Positions 7,737-15,715 of a stretch of 37,304 bases of DNA are shown here, piece after piece. The stretch's first letter is position 1; every line of letters begins with the position of its first letter. Under the pieces are notes generated by a model. It did not search any database and was not told the origin of the DNA. It saw only the letters and a list, made by a program, of their open reading frames with translations. Source of the stretch: Candidatus Thorarchaeota archaeon. GTDB taxonomy: Archaea; Asgardarchaeota; Thorarchaeia; Thorarchaeales; Thorarchaeaceae. The position numbers and the translations under genes were made by a program. The DNA is taken from contig JAGXKG010000018.1 of NCBI GenBank assembly GCA_018335335.1, positions 1-37,304 on the forward strand, written 5' to 3'.

Positions 7737-7745
7737 CTTTTAAAG
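7737..7745 (-). promoter_or_regulatory. TATA box of the L22 ribosomal protein operon
   Basis: On the minus strand the sequence reads CTTTAAAAG inside an AT-rich stretch, a near-ideal archaeal TATA box. With the usual spacing of about 25 bases, transcription would start near 7713, about 190 bases before the L22 ATG. Confidence 0.6.
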
Positions 7746-7805
7746 CTTATCAATTAGCGAAAACTAGGTGATTCTCAAATCGTCTACTAATGGAAAAAAA
7801 TACCT

Positions 7806-8195
7806 CTAGGGATTATCTCCAAATTCTTCGGTGACTCGCCGTAAACGGCCGCTAGGAATCGAGTTGTCGACCAAGTTTATCCCTTTTTGCGTTAAGGTGG
7901 CCCTGATATAGTGTACTCCTGCTGATTGAATGTAGATTAGCTGCTTTTCCTTTAATCGCTTCAAACTACCTAATACCACCTGGGTCAATTCTTCATCCGT
8001 AAGATTCACTCGCCCAGTCGGACTCTGAATTGTCTCTGTCATCTTCAAGACGTTTTTCATACTACTCAGTTGGCGTCTGTTGTTATCATATGGATTTGTG
8101 AACAACCAGAGCAATACTATGAGGTCAACCACACCTAGACCTATATGGGGATTCCGTGAGAGCAATCGTTTTGCTATGAGCTCTACCATCGGCAT
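7806..8195 (-). CDS. Small protein with predicted winged-helix-like C-terminus, unknown function
   Basis: The 129-aa product was not matched to a named family. The first third is helical and partly hydrophobic (GLGVVDLIVLLWLFTNPY), and the second half has a helix-rich pattern with LTDEELTQVVLGSLKRLKEK followed by LIYIQSAGVHYIRATLTQKG, which resembles the recognition helix and wing of a winged-helix DNA-binding domain; this is a tentative reading. The two genes at 7806-8957 run in the same direction as the ribosomal operon and are separated from each other by 51 bases, so they may be co-transcribed. Whether they extend into the ribosomal transcript is unlikely, given the TATA box at 7737. Confidence 0.65.
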   Translation of the reverse strand: MPMVELIAKRLLSRNPHIGLGVVDLIVLLWLFTNPYDNNRRQLSSMKNVLKMTETIQSPTGRVNLTDEELTQVVLGSLKRLKEKQLIYIQSAGVHYIRATLTQKGINLVDNSIPSGRLRRVTEEFGDNP

Positions 8196-8246
8196 TGGTC
8201 TTCGTTCTCCTATTTCCTAAGTTGCCTATTGAATCAATCGAGTATT

Positions 8247-8957
8247 CTAGACCAAGCTGATTTTGCTTCTGCTTGGAGCGAAGATGTGTCCATTTCGCAT
8301 TAGCTTCTCAAGCGAGGATTCCACTGATGATTCAGAAATATCCTTCCCAAGGAAGTGCTTGATAATCTCGTCCAAGTCTGCTGATCCCCCCCTCTCTCTA
8401 AGCAGCTCTATTATCTCATTAGAGACATCTACCTTTCTTCTGTTTGACTTCTCTTCGTCATCAACTCGTCCCACTAGTTGAATAGACCATGGTCTCGGGA
8501 AAATAAGACTGCCTTCGTTGGACATTTTACTGATTTGTTCTTCAACCCATGGCCATTCCAATTTGTACTCTTCACAGAGACTTTCTATTCGCTCTAAAGG
8601 GCACGGTTTTCCTTTGGTTTCCTTTTCTAACATATTCAGTAATCGCCGCCGTTTTCCAGTTGTTGGTGGCGGTTCCTCATCGGTTTCAAGATCATCTACC
8701 GTCAGCTTCTCTGCAGGCATAAGTGCTTTCACACGTTCTTTTGATTTCTCAACCGCCTCATGAAACTCATCATCTCCCCCAGCATTGTACTCTTTTACAG
8801 CGGCAGAAGCCCTGTCATGACCATTAAAGACAGTTTTTACTGCCTTTCTGATGTTGATTATCTTTCCACAATAACTGCATCTTCTTCTTTTCTGCCCAAC
8901 TGGTGCTAGGGTGAAATTGGTGCATTTGGGGCATGCGAAAACGAAGTAGGATTTCAC
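8247..8957 (-). CDS. Zinc-ribbon plus winged-helix protein, DUF5817-like
   Basis: The 236-aa product opens with a zinc ribbon: CPKC near residue 9 and CSYC near residue 27. The middle is charged (DETDEEPPP-type linker around residue 95), then come two helical segments resembling winged helices, one around residues 105-160 (LNMLEKETKGKPCPLERIE) and one at the C-terminus (EIIELLRERGGSADLDEII). This architecture is seen in archaeal proteins of the DUF5817 kind, thought to bind nucleic acid; the family assignment is from memory and moderate. The ATG at 8957 has GAAGGAGA upstream, supporting the start. Confidence 0.75.
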   Translation of the reverse strand: MKSYFVFACPKCTNFTLAPVGQKRRRCSYCGKIINIRKAVKTVFNGHDRASAAVKEYNAGGDDEFHEAVEKSKERVKALMPAEKLTVDDLETDEEPPPTTGKRRRLLNMLEKETKGKPCPLERIESLCEEYKLEWPWVEEQISKMSNEGSLIFPRPWSIQLVGRVDDEEKSNRRKVDVSNEIIELLRERGGSADLDEIIKHFLGKDISESSVESSLEKLMRNGHIFAPSRSKISLV

Positions 8958-9105
8958 TAAAATGTCTCCTTCCTAGTAATCTCTTCTCTTCCTTTCAATC
9001 TATCCCTCTTAGGAAAGCGATGTTCTCTCATAATTCTCGCGAAATGATATTACATGAATAGCGTTATATCTCAGACCGATTTCCTCTCAAATGGAGAACT
9101 CTTCG

Positions 9106-9327
9106 ATGCCAAAGCATGCAAAGGAAATTGTCATTGATGAAGAGCTGTGCAAAGGCTGTCACATCTGCATCTCCGTTTGCCCTAAAGATGTCCTGGAAAA
9201 GGCGGACGAGGTGGACAGTAGAGGGTTCTTTCTTCCTGTAGTTAAGGACTTGGAATCTTGCGTTGTGTGCAGACTGTGTGAGATGGAATGTCCCGATTTT
9301 GCCATCTCCGTTGTTGAAGACAAATAA
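9106..9327 (+). CDS. Two-cluster [4Fe-4S] ferredoxin, KorD-like
   Basis: The short product has two classical cluster-binding motifs, CKGCHICISVCP and CVVCRLCEMECP, separated by the segment KADEVDSRGFFLPVVKD. This pattern is that of the delta (ferredoxin) subunit of 2-oxoacid:ferredoxin oxidoreductases. No alpha, beta or gamma subunit lies next to it, so it may serve an enzyme encoded elsewhere or act as a free electron carrier. Two ATGs are possible, 9091 and 9106. The second is chosen because GGAG stands 9 bases before it; the product is then 73 aa. A TTATAT element near 9064 may be its TATA box. Confidence 0.88.
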   Translation: MPKHAKEIVIDEELCKGCHICISVCPKDVLEKADEVDSRGFFLPVVKDLESCVVCRLCEMECPDFAISVVEDK

Positions 9328-9401
9328 CCCGAATTCTCTCAAAAGCCACCACTTATTGTTTCAAAATGACATAATAGATCTGCAACTTGCTTCGATGATA
9401 G

Positions 9402-9408
9402 TTATAAG
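9402..9408 (+). promoter_or_regulatory. TATA box of the alpha/beta hydrolase gene
   Basis: TTATAAG lies about 26 bases before the ATG at 9432, the distance expected if transcription starts at or next to the start codon. The mRNA may be leaderless, although a weak AAGG also precedes the ATG. Confidence 0.5.
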
Positions 9409-9431
9409 AAACTACGTTTTCTAAGGCATAT

Positions 9432-10247
9432 ATGACAGATGTAAAGGTACTTGCGACCGAATTCACCTCTGAGGGTGAAACTATACGGGGCAATTTCGTT
9501 CTCCCCACCACTGAGGGACCGTTTCCAGGTGTCTGCAAATTCCATGGTCTTCCAGGAGGACCTGACCAAGTCGGTGGAATAGCAACAAGGCTCGCTAAGG
9601 CAGGATTCGCAGTTCTGGTGTTTGATTTTAGGGGGTTCAGAAAGAGCGACGGATTGTTTACTTTGTCTGGAGAAATCGCTGATGCAAAAGAAGCAATCAC
9701 TCATCTTATGCAATCAGTCTTTGTCTGTGATTCATGGGTTGGCGTGTATGGTGCAAGCTATGGTGCTGCAGTTGCAGTTTGTACAGCCGCGTACGATGAA
9801 AGAATCGATACAGTTGTTCTCCGAGCACCAGTTTACGATACGCTTTGGTTCGCCAAATCACCAATAATCAAACCTGCGGTTGAAACCATCATCAAGACAG
9901 ATTCCAGCCAAATCAACGGAATTGAAGATCCTCGGATTCGAAAACAAATTCTTCAGAGAATGATTGATGACGCCGAAATTCATAATCCCATGAATGAGAT
10001 AGCGAAAGTCTCCCCCATCGCTCTTCTTATTATTCACGGGACTGACGATGTATCCATCGATTTGGCTGGTGTGAAGCGGCTCTATGAACGAGCCGGGGAC
10101 CCAAAAGAACTTGTCTTGATGGAAGGTGCAGATCATGAGCTCTCTGACAATGTTGCGTACGAGCAAACTATGCAGAGTACTGTGAAGTGGTTTGTAAAAC
10201 AATGGAAAAAATCTCAGCAGCATCGAAAGCTATCAAAAGGGGCATAG
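9432..10247 (+). CDS. Alpha/beta hydrolase, serine-aminopeptidase/esterase type
   Basis: The 271-aa product is a cytosolic alpha/beta hydrolase. The nucleophile elbow GASYG is at residues 107-111 (Ser109). The acid is Asp205 or Asp206 in IHGTDDVSI and the base is His235 in GADHELSD, giving a complete Ser-Asp-His triad. The oxyanion region is KFHGLPGG near residue 37, and FDFRGFRKSDG at about residues 64-74 is typical of S33-like enzymes. No signal peptide is seen. The substrate cannot be named. The gene stands alone, with a TATAAG box just upstream. Confidence 0.88.
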   Translation: MTDVKVLATEFTSEGETIRGNFVLPTTEGPFPGVCKFHGLPGGPDQVGGIATRLAKAGFAVLVFDFRGFRKSDGLFTLSGEIADAKEAITHLMQSVFVCDSWVGVYGASYGAAVAVCTAAYDERIDTVVLRAPVYDTLWFAKSPIIKPAVETIIKTDSSQINGIEDPRIRKQILQRMIDDAEIHNPMNEIAKVSPIALLIIHGTDDVSIDLAGVKRLYERAGDPKELVLMEGADHELSDNVAYEQTMQSTVKWFVKQWKKSQQHRKLSKGA

Positions 10248-10369
10248 CGCCCGATTTGGTATTCATAGGCTCCTCTTTTCGATTCCTTGGGCTCAATGCC
10301 CTAATATTACTCCATCTGATATATTCATTAGTAGTACTATTTCCTTTGTATATCAGGCAGGTGCTCATA

Positions 10370-10948
10370 TTGGCAGAACGTAAAGTTCAAGCTCTTCTGG
10401 ACCTCAAAAGCGAACTTGAAGAACAGCTTGCTGAGGCAAAGGAAAATGTTGAACGGCTCAAATCGTACCTTAAGGCAGTTGATTCTGTCATAGGAGAAGG
10501 AAGCTTTGCAACGGCCGCATCGGCATTCACTGACAAAGAAGCCGCCTCTGAAACTGTTGAAGAAGTGGAATCACCACCAGCAACTGAAGAGGAAGAGTTT
10601 AGGACAATTGAAGTGATGAATAAGGCCGGAGATAAAGACCTTGCCTTGATTGAAGTAAAAGGCAATGTATTGGATATTCTTCCAGCTGAACATGCCCTTT
10701 ATGATATAAAGAAGGGTGCGTTTGCCCGGTTTTTTGTCGAACGAATCTTAGGTCAGTTTCAGCAGAGTGACAGGAAGAAAGTTGAAGACGGTGAGCTAGA
10801 GTGGGAGGAGGCATTCGATTTTGAGGTACATGCTGACGATGGCATCCTTGAAGAGATCATCATACGAAATTATGGTGACAAGAGCCGACTTGAAGAGATA
10901 CAGAACACCTTGCGATGGGCACTTGAGAAAATCTACAGACCGCGGTAA
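10370..10948 (+). CDS. Coiled-coil protein of unknown function
   Basis: The open frame extends back to 10187, overlapping the hydrolase gene, but that part is unlikely to be translated. The TTG at 10370, preceded by AGGTG, gives MAERKVQALLDLKSELEEQL; a GTG at 10361 is the alternative. The first 40 residues form a coiled coil, a Glu/Ser/Ala/Pro-rich linker follows to about residue 80, and a compact C-terminal domain contains VKGNVLDILPAEHALYDIKK, FARFFVERILGQFQ and IIIRNYGDKSRLEEI. No family was recognised. A TATA-like GATATATTC near 10319 would serve it. It is probably cytosolic. Confidence 0.72.
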   Translation: MAERKVQALLDLKSELEEQLAEAKENVERLKSYLKAVDSVIGEGSFATAASAFTDKEAASETVEEVESPPATEEEEFRTIEVMNKAGDKDLALIEVKGNVLDILPAEHALYDIKKGAFARFFVERILGQFQQSDRKKVEDGELEWEEAFDFEVHADDGILEEIIIRNYGDKSRLEEIQNTLRWALEKIYRPR

Positions 10949-11026
10949 TTGCTCCTGTATGTGTCTATTCTTCTCCAATTTTACTGAATTCATACTCCGT
11001 TCGTGGGTGGATACACGAGCGAGAGA

Positions 11027-12076
11027 TCATAGCAGTACAAAGGGACCTATTACAAATAGGATATAATATTCGCATAGAATCAAGACAATTATGGAGACAA
11101 TAATCAGTACAGTTGAAACAATATTTCTTTTCGTGGATGATTCTACCGTGAATGAGGACACGACCTCTTGAAGCCGGCTTGGCAGATTGCGATTCACAAC
11201 TGTTCTGGCCACGGGCAGCTCTTTGGATAGTTTGCTTCGAAGAGCATTCACGCTTTCCTCATGGAATCTTGTTAGGTAGATAAGTGAAATGATGACTATC
11301 GTACCACTACTAAGCAGAATGAAGTGGAATACAAAGTAGATTCCAGTAACATACCAATTAGTCAGAAAACCGGCCTCCGCCTCGAATGCCAGCTGATAAC
11401 AAACATCCAGCCCGAGGATTAGACCTCCTATTCCTATGAGTTTTCGTAGAAGACCCTTGTTCATGTCTTCTCCAACATCGTGAATGAGACCGTTTTCGGC
11501 CGTGTATCTAATGAGAGCGTCATTCAGAACCCAATTGAACGGAACAAGCCCGGATATAATGAGTGGAATCAATTGCATGATCATCATTGAGAGGAAAAGG
11601 GCATCATTGCCGGACAAGTCAGGGGGAAGCACGTAGTTGAGACCAAATGCAGCAATGAAAGTGAGACCAATATTGGCCGAGATTCCGGAGAGAATCTTCG
11701 TCTTGAATATCTTCCAAACGTCATTTAGATTAGTGGGGTTCGTCTCCGCCTCCAAATAATGGTCAGAAAAGCGACGGAAGCTAAGGAAAAAACCAGAAAC
11801 CTTGTTCCATACTACAGGTGCTATGAGAATCACCAAGATATTGGGAACAATCAAACCGAAAATCTGTTCATCCACTTGGAATGAAAACGTAGCCCACTCA
11901 GGCAGTATCAGTGTATCCGCATAATCGACTAAAACTAGAATGTAACCTAAGCTCATCATTAGGGCGATAATGAGATAGAGAATCAATCTGGCACTATCGG
12001 GGCTATGGACTGTGTACGTTACTGAATCCCGGTCTATAGATGCATGCCTCTGATTGGCCTTTTCCTCCTGATTCAA
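11027..12076 (-). CDS. Multi-pass integral membrane protein, unknown function
   Basis: The 349-aa product has about seven or eight hydrophobic segments, for example LILYLIIALMMSLGYILVLV near residue 31, IVPNILVILIAPVVW near 76, ISANIGLTFIAAFGLNYV near 132, MMIMQLIPLIISGLVPFNW near 165, and a C-terminal NIVSTVLIIVSIIVLILCEY. The N-terminus is hydrophilic. Charged loops lie between, with no cofactor motif. No transporter or enzyme family was recognised. The start is a TTG with GAAGGA about 10 bases ahead. It is transcribed alone between two divergent neighbours. Confidence 0.75.
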   Translation of the reverse strand: MNQEEKANQRHASIDRDSVTYTVHSPDSARLILYLIIALMMSLGYILVLVDYADTLILPEWATFSFQVDEQIFGLIVPNILVILIAPVVWNKVSGFFLSFRRFSDHYLEAETNPTNLNDVWKIFKTKILSGISANIGLTFIAAFGLNYVLPPDLSGNDALFLSMMIMQLIPLIISGLVPFNWVLNDALIRYTAENGLIHDVGEDMNKGLLRKLIGIGGLILGLDVCYQLAFEAEAGFLTNWYVTGIYFVFHFILLSSGTIVIISLIYLTRFHEESVNALRSKLSKELPVARTVVNRNLPSRLQEVVSSFTVESSTKRNIVSTVLIIVSIIVLILCEYYILFVIGPFVLL

Positions 12077-12289
12077 CCTATGTCATTCCTTCTTCTATAT
12101 TTTAGACACCCTTTCTTTTCTTCTTTTCTCCTCTATCTTCCTATCAACTAATCACTTTTCCTAATAATCTCTGGAAAGATTCGTTGGGTCACAAACAAAC
12201 AGCTTCTGCGAAACGCGCCTTTTTACTCACCCTCTGTTTCCATTCGAAAGCAATATTAACTCACTCCAGGATTTTTCAAGTGAGGAGCC

Positions 12290-12940
12290 TTGCGAGACTC
12301 TCGGAGTCCCAGTATCATGTATCGCAGTGAAGACAGCCAACTCGTGGTGAACCCCCAAGAAGTAGTTCAAACAATCCGGGATGCCAATGAATTTTTCACG
12401 GAGTCACGAGTTGATGAACGCTATGGCAACATGGCTTTGGATTTGATTCGACGATACGTTGCTGAAGAGGGTATGCCCCGGGAGCTTGACCCCTTCTTCG
12501 CTGCTGCACTCTATTTAGTTAGCAGACACCCTTGGAGCCATCCGAACCCCCTCACTAAGAACGAATTCGCTGGCAAGTTTCGTATGAAGGAATCCAGTTT
12601 GGAGTGGTATACGGAAAGCATCGTTGAAAAGTTGGATTTCATCATCTTGCACGACAAGAATCACTTACCTTTTTTCATTGACTCACAAGGCACAATTTGT
12701 AGTGTCATGGATTCAATTGTTAAAATGAGTGTGGGAGAAGCAGTTGTCAAGAGTATAGTCCGAGGTAGTCCTGTTTCCTCACATGAACTGACCGAACGAA
12801 TTGTGGATCAACTGTGTGATGTAGTGAAAATCATCCCCCCGGCATTTCAGCATGAACTCCGAAGTGTTGTCAGAAACCGAATTGAAACTGAGAGTGAGCG
12901 ATTGATCGAGGATCTGGGTGGAAGAGACGCCGTCTTTTAG
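12290..12940 (+). CDS. Single cyclin-box, TFB-like protein
   Basis: The 216-aa product resembles one cyclin-like repeat of archaeal transcription factor B. Residues about 66-112 (FFAAALYLVSRHPW, then LTKNEFAGKFRMKESSLEWY) follow the TFB pattern of an Ala-rich helix followed by a helix-turn-helix with a required basic face. It lacks the N-terminal zinc ribbon and a second clear repeat; the rest is helical. It could bind DNA or compete with TFB, but this is inference. The TTG start at 12290 has GAGGAG very close; the ATG at 12317 is the alternative. It converges with DUF211, overlapping 4 bases. Confidence 0.65.
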   Translation: MRDSRSPSIMYRSEDSQLVVNPQEVVQTIRDANEFFTESRVDERYGNMALDLIRRYVAEEGMPRELDPFFAAALYLVSRHPWSHPNPLTKNEFAGKFRMKESSLEWYTESIVEKLDFIILHDKNHLPFFIDSQGTICSVMDSIVKMSVGEAVVKSIVRGSPVSSHELTERIVDQLCDVVKIIPPAFQHELRSVVRNRIETESERLIEDLGGRDAVF

Positions 12941-13233
12941 GAGTCTTCAGGTTCAACCTCAACATCCTCAACAAACTGTTCTCCAGCTATAACCTGATCT
13001 ATTGAGTGGATTACTGCACCAGCTTGTTCAAGGATTTCCTTGATTGTATCATAATCAAGGTCGTTTCCTTCAAGCGTTATTGATATGCTCTCCGTGTTTT
13101 GGTCAACTTCCTTGACTGTGATATTCGTTCCTTTCACACGCTCTTCACGGGCAAGCATCATAGCCAAATCGGTAACTCTCGGCGTGTGCGGTTTCAGCAC
13201 GTCCAGAACTATTCTACGTACACCTTGTGGCAA
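12937..13233 (-). CDS. DUF211 family protein
   Basis: The 98-aa protein matches the archaeal DUF211 family: RRIVLDVLKPHTPRVTDLA at the start, GTNITVKEVDQNTESISITL in the middle and DLDYDTIKEILEQAGAVIHS followed by IDQVIAG near the end. Members are small ferredoxin-fold proteins of unknown function, reported to form oligomers. A TTTAAA element on the minus strand near 13304 is a good TATA box. The C-terminus is acidic and its gene overlaps the convergent TFB-like gene by 4 bases. Confidence 0.9.
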   Translation of the reverse strand: MPQGVRRIVLDVLKPHTPRVTDLAMMLAREERVKGTNITVKEVDQNTESISITLEGNDLDYDTIKEILEQAGAVIHSIDQVIAGEQFVEDVEVEPEDS

Positions 13234-13484
13234 TCTTTTTTCAAACCCCGATAATGACCGTTTAAGGTCAATTGTATCGTTGCGACTATCCGTACTCGAC
13301 TCTGTTTAAAGGTTTACTACAGTTGCATATTTGTTGAAATATTGTCTCTATCTTTCATAACAAGTGTTGGGAATTATGGCGCGATAGTATTGGGCGAGTG
13401 CCAATTCTTATAATCATTTCAAAGTCTAGTAGTATCTGCACCTATTCTTAACTTTCGCCGGGAAGAATCGAAGAAGGGACCATC

Positions 13485-13805
13485 ATGAGTCAACAACATA
13501 AATTGACGGACAAATCTATTGACAGCCAAGAAAAAGGAGATTATTCAGATACAAAAACTGCTCTTGAGAGAGAGGTTCAATCAACCCGTCTTATTGATAT
13601 AGATCTCACCGATTTCAAGAGTCACCCCCTGTGGAGGATTTTGGTGGAAACTGCGCGTAGAAATCCCATGTACAGTGGATTATGCGGGTACATCCGCAAC
13701 AACATACTTGAAGAAGAGCCAAATATTGGCGTTCGGGAATTGGCGAGTCGTTTATCAATATCCATTGGTGAAGCCCTCGTAATCCTTGATGAGGTTCGCA
13801 AGTAG
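13485..13805 (+). CDS. Small helical protein with C-terminal helix-turn-helix-like segment
   Basis: The 106-aa product has a disordered, charged N-terminus of about 40 residues, then helical segments (HPLWRILVETARRNPMYSG, CGYIRNNILEE) and a C-terminal stretch NIGVRELASRLSISIGEALV that looks like a helix-turn-helix. No family was recognised; a DNA-binding regulator is possible. AAGGGA stands in front of the ATG, and a TTATAATC element near 13406 can serve as TATA box. It sits alone between DUF211 and hypD. Confidence 0.7.
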   Translation: MSQQHKLTDKSIDSQEKGDYSDTKTALEREVQSTRLIDIDLTDFKSHPLWRILVETARRNPMYSGLCGYIRNNILEEEPNIGVRELASRLSISIGEALVILDEVRK

Positions 13806-13841
13806 AATTCGGCTACCCTTTTCCATGTAACCATCTAACGA

Positions 13842-13850
13842 ACTATAAGT
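13842..13850 (+). promoter_or_regulatory. TATA box of hypD
   Basis: ACTATAAGT lies about 40 bases before the ATG at 13887. The predicted transcription start near 13872 leaves a short leader that contains the GAAGGAAG ribosome binding site. Confidence 0.55.
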
Positions 13851-13886
13851 ATCCACACAACAGTCTTTCCATTGAAGGAAGCTGCC

Positions 13887-14972
13887 ATGTTAGAACAATC
13901 TGAGTTCAGGGATCGCCGATATGCCTATGCTGTTCTGAAAGAAATTGAACGTTTGAGCTCTGGAGAGGCCATCAGAATTGTTCACGTCTGTGGCACTCAT
14001 GAACACACCATCAGTACCAACGGAATCCGTACGGTTCTGCCAGACCACATCGATTTGGTAGCAGGTCCTGGTTGTCCTGTCTGTGTCTGTGCAGCTGAGG
14101 ATATCGACAAGGCTATAGAACTTGCAAGGCGTAACCACATAATCACTACTTTCGGGGACATGATGCGTGTACCTGCTACCGATTCAACACTGGCCAAAGA
14201 ACGTACTGCTGGTGCTGACGTTAGAGTGGTCTATGGACCAAATGATGCAGTCGAAATTGCAAGAAAGAACCCTGATAGAGAAACGATATTTGTCGGGGTT
14301 GGCTTTGAAACTACCGCACCTACAATGGGTGTAGAGATTCTGAAGAACCCCCCGGATACCTTCTCCATACTCACTTCACTCAAGTTGATACCTCCGGCCA
14401 TGCATCTATTGGTTAACTTGGAGGGTTTTGATGTAGACGGTTTCATCACTCCCGGTCACGTGTCAACTATTATCGGAACTGAAGTATACCAGAAGATTGC
14501 TCATGAATACAGTGTACCATGTGTTGCTGCCGGGTTCGAACCATTAGATGTTCTGGAATCAATCAGAATGATTCTCCTTCAGATTGAAGAAGGGAGAGCG
14601 GAATCAGAGAACGAATACTCGCGCGTTGTTAGACCGGAAGGGAATCCTGCTGCTCTTAAGATCCTCGACGATGCCTTCAAAATCGATGACGCTCCTTGGC
14701 GGGGACTAGGGGTTATCGAGGATTCAGGCTACTTCATACGAGACGAGTTCTCAGAACATGATACACGGAAGAAGTTTGATTTTTCTGAGATGGAATCTGT
14801 TGATATTCTACCAGGTTGTCTCTGTCACAAGGTAATCTTGGGTATGGCGGATCCAACCGAATGCAGTCTTTTTGGCAATAGATGTACACCCGAGGATCCC
14901 TATGGCCCATGTATGGTGGGACATGAAGGAACTTGCAGGATCAGGGCTGAGAGTATGGCTCTTCAAGACTGA
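13887..14972 (+). CDS. hypD: NiFe-hydrogenase maturation protein HypD
   Basis: HypD is the iron-sulfur scaffold on which, with HypC, the Fe(CN)2CO group of NiFe hydrogenases is built. The 361-aa product has CGTHEH (Cys35), GPGCPVCVC (Cys63, Cys66, Cys68), TFGDMMRVP, and the C-terminal cysteine region with LPGCLC, CSLFG and DPYGPCMVGHEGTC that binds the [4Fe-4S] cluster. The start is the ATG at 13887 because GAAGGAAG lies just ahead; a TTG at 13872 would place that site inside the gene. No other hyp gene or hydrogenase subunit lies in the window. The gene ends 16 bases before mobA, which converges on it. Confidence 0.96.
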   Translation: MLEQSEFRDRRYAYAVLKEIERLSSGEAIRIVHVCGTHEHTISTNGIRTVLPDHIDLVAGPGCPVCVCAAEDIDKAIELARRNHIITTFGDMMRVPATDSTLAKERTAGADVRVVYGPNDAVEIARKNPDRETIFVGVGFETTAPTMGVEILKNPPDTFSILTSLKLIPPAMHLLVNLEGFDVDGFITPGHVSTIIGTEVYQKIAHEYSVPCVAAGFEPLDVLESIRMILLQIEEGRAESENEYSRVVRPEGNPAALKILDDAFKIDDAPWRGLGVIEDSGYFIRDEFSEHDTRKKFDFSEMESVDILPGCLCHKVILGMADPTECSLFGNRCTPEDPYGPCMVGHEGTCRIRAESMALQD

Positions 14973-14988
14973 ATATTCGAAATGGAAA

Positions 14989-15597
14989 TCACAACTCTTC
15001 CAATTGACATAACTCTTCTCTTGTGTTTGCATTCTTGAAGCTGTCCAAATCAGGGTCTGCTTGTCTCAAGATTTCTATAGAGATGAATAGCACATTTTCT
15101 AGTGCATTCACAAGGTTTCTCATTTTGAGAGACTGACTGGCAAGCAGATTCTTGGCTTTAGGCATCGCTGCTGCAGTCTTGTATAGTGAATGGAGCGGCT
15201 CAATGTAACCAGAAGGCCAACGCGGTACTACCGCATCATGGTTGTTCTGAAGTTGGAAAACCAGTTCAATGAGGGCCGGTTTGAGTAATGGGGTGTCAGT
15301 TGGGAACAATTGGCAGAACTGCTTCTGACACGCTTTGAAGGCAGCTAGAGCCGCAGTGAGTGGACAATCGGGATAACCTTTTGGATCTAGAACTACTCGA
15401 ATGTCGCCGATGAGAGGCTGGATTTGCTGCTTTTGTTCACTATTTGATACAACAACAAACACCGAATTGGAGATTTTTCGTGCAATCCCGATCATATGTG
15501 AGATGAGTGGTTCTTGGCGAAATCTCGCTAATGACTTATTGCTACGAAATCTCTTGGATTGACCTCCACATAAGATTGCAACACAAGTATCTTCCAT
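14989..15597 (-). CDS. mobA: Molybdenum cofactor guanylyltransferase (MobA-like)
   Basis: MobA adds GMP to molybdopterin to form the guanine dinucleotide cofactor used by enzymes such as formate dehydrogenase. The 202-aa protein has the nucleotidyltransferase signature ILCGGQSKRFRSNKSLARF (residues 8-26), the GYPDCPLTAALAA segment near residue 94 and a metal-binding FPTDTPLLKP in place of the usual CDMPFL. RWPSGYIEPLHSLY follows, matching the family. The length is normal. It is separate from other cofactor genes here; a ModE-like regulator lies 16 kb away. Confidence 0.88.
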   Translation of the reverse strand: MEDTCVAILCGGQSKRFRSNKSLARFRQEPLISHMIGIARKISNSVFVVVSNSEQKQQIQPLIGDIRVVLDPKGYPDCPLTAALAAFKACQKQFCQLFPTDTPLLKPALIELVFQLQNNHDAVVPRWPSGYIEPLHSLYKTAAAMPKAKNLLASQSLKMRNLVNALENVLFISIEILRQADPDLDSFKNANTREELCQLEEL

Positions 15598-15715
15598 CTT
15601 AGCCTCCCCACGTTGGAGTACAATCAGTCATTGGTTGAATGCACTGATCCAGCTTAAGGCACATTCTATGGACATCTAAGACGAGCAGTTATCTTCCTTA
15701 TATTTTCCTCTGGGG

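Noticed and set aside
7522-7740. Possible SRP RNA or RNase P RNA in the leader region (a GAAGGAGCAG stretch on the minus strand)
   Set aside because: The flanking pairing and the GTCAGG and GGAA-loop context of SRP helix 8 are missing, and no conserved RNase P motif is seen, so only a structured leader is claimed.
10187-10369. N-terminal extension of the coiled-coil gene overlapping the hydrolase
   Set aside because: It would overlap the hydrolase end and place a TATA-like element inside the gene; the TTG at 10370 has a ribosome binding site.
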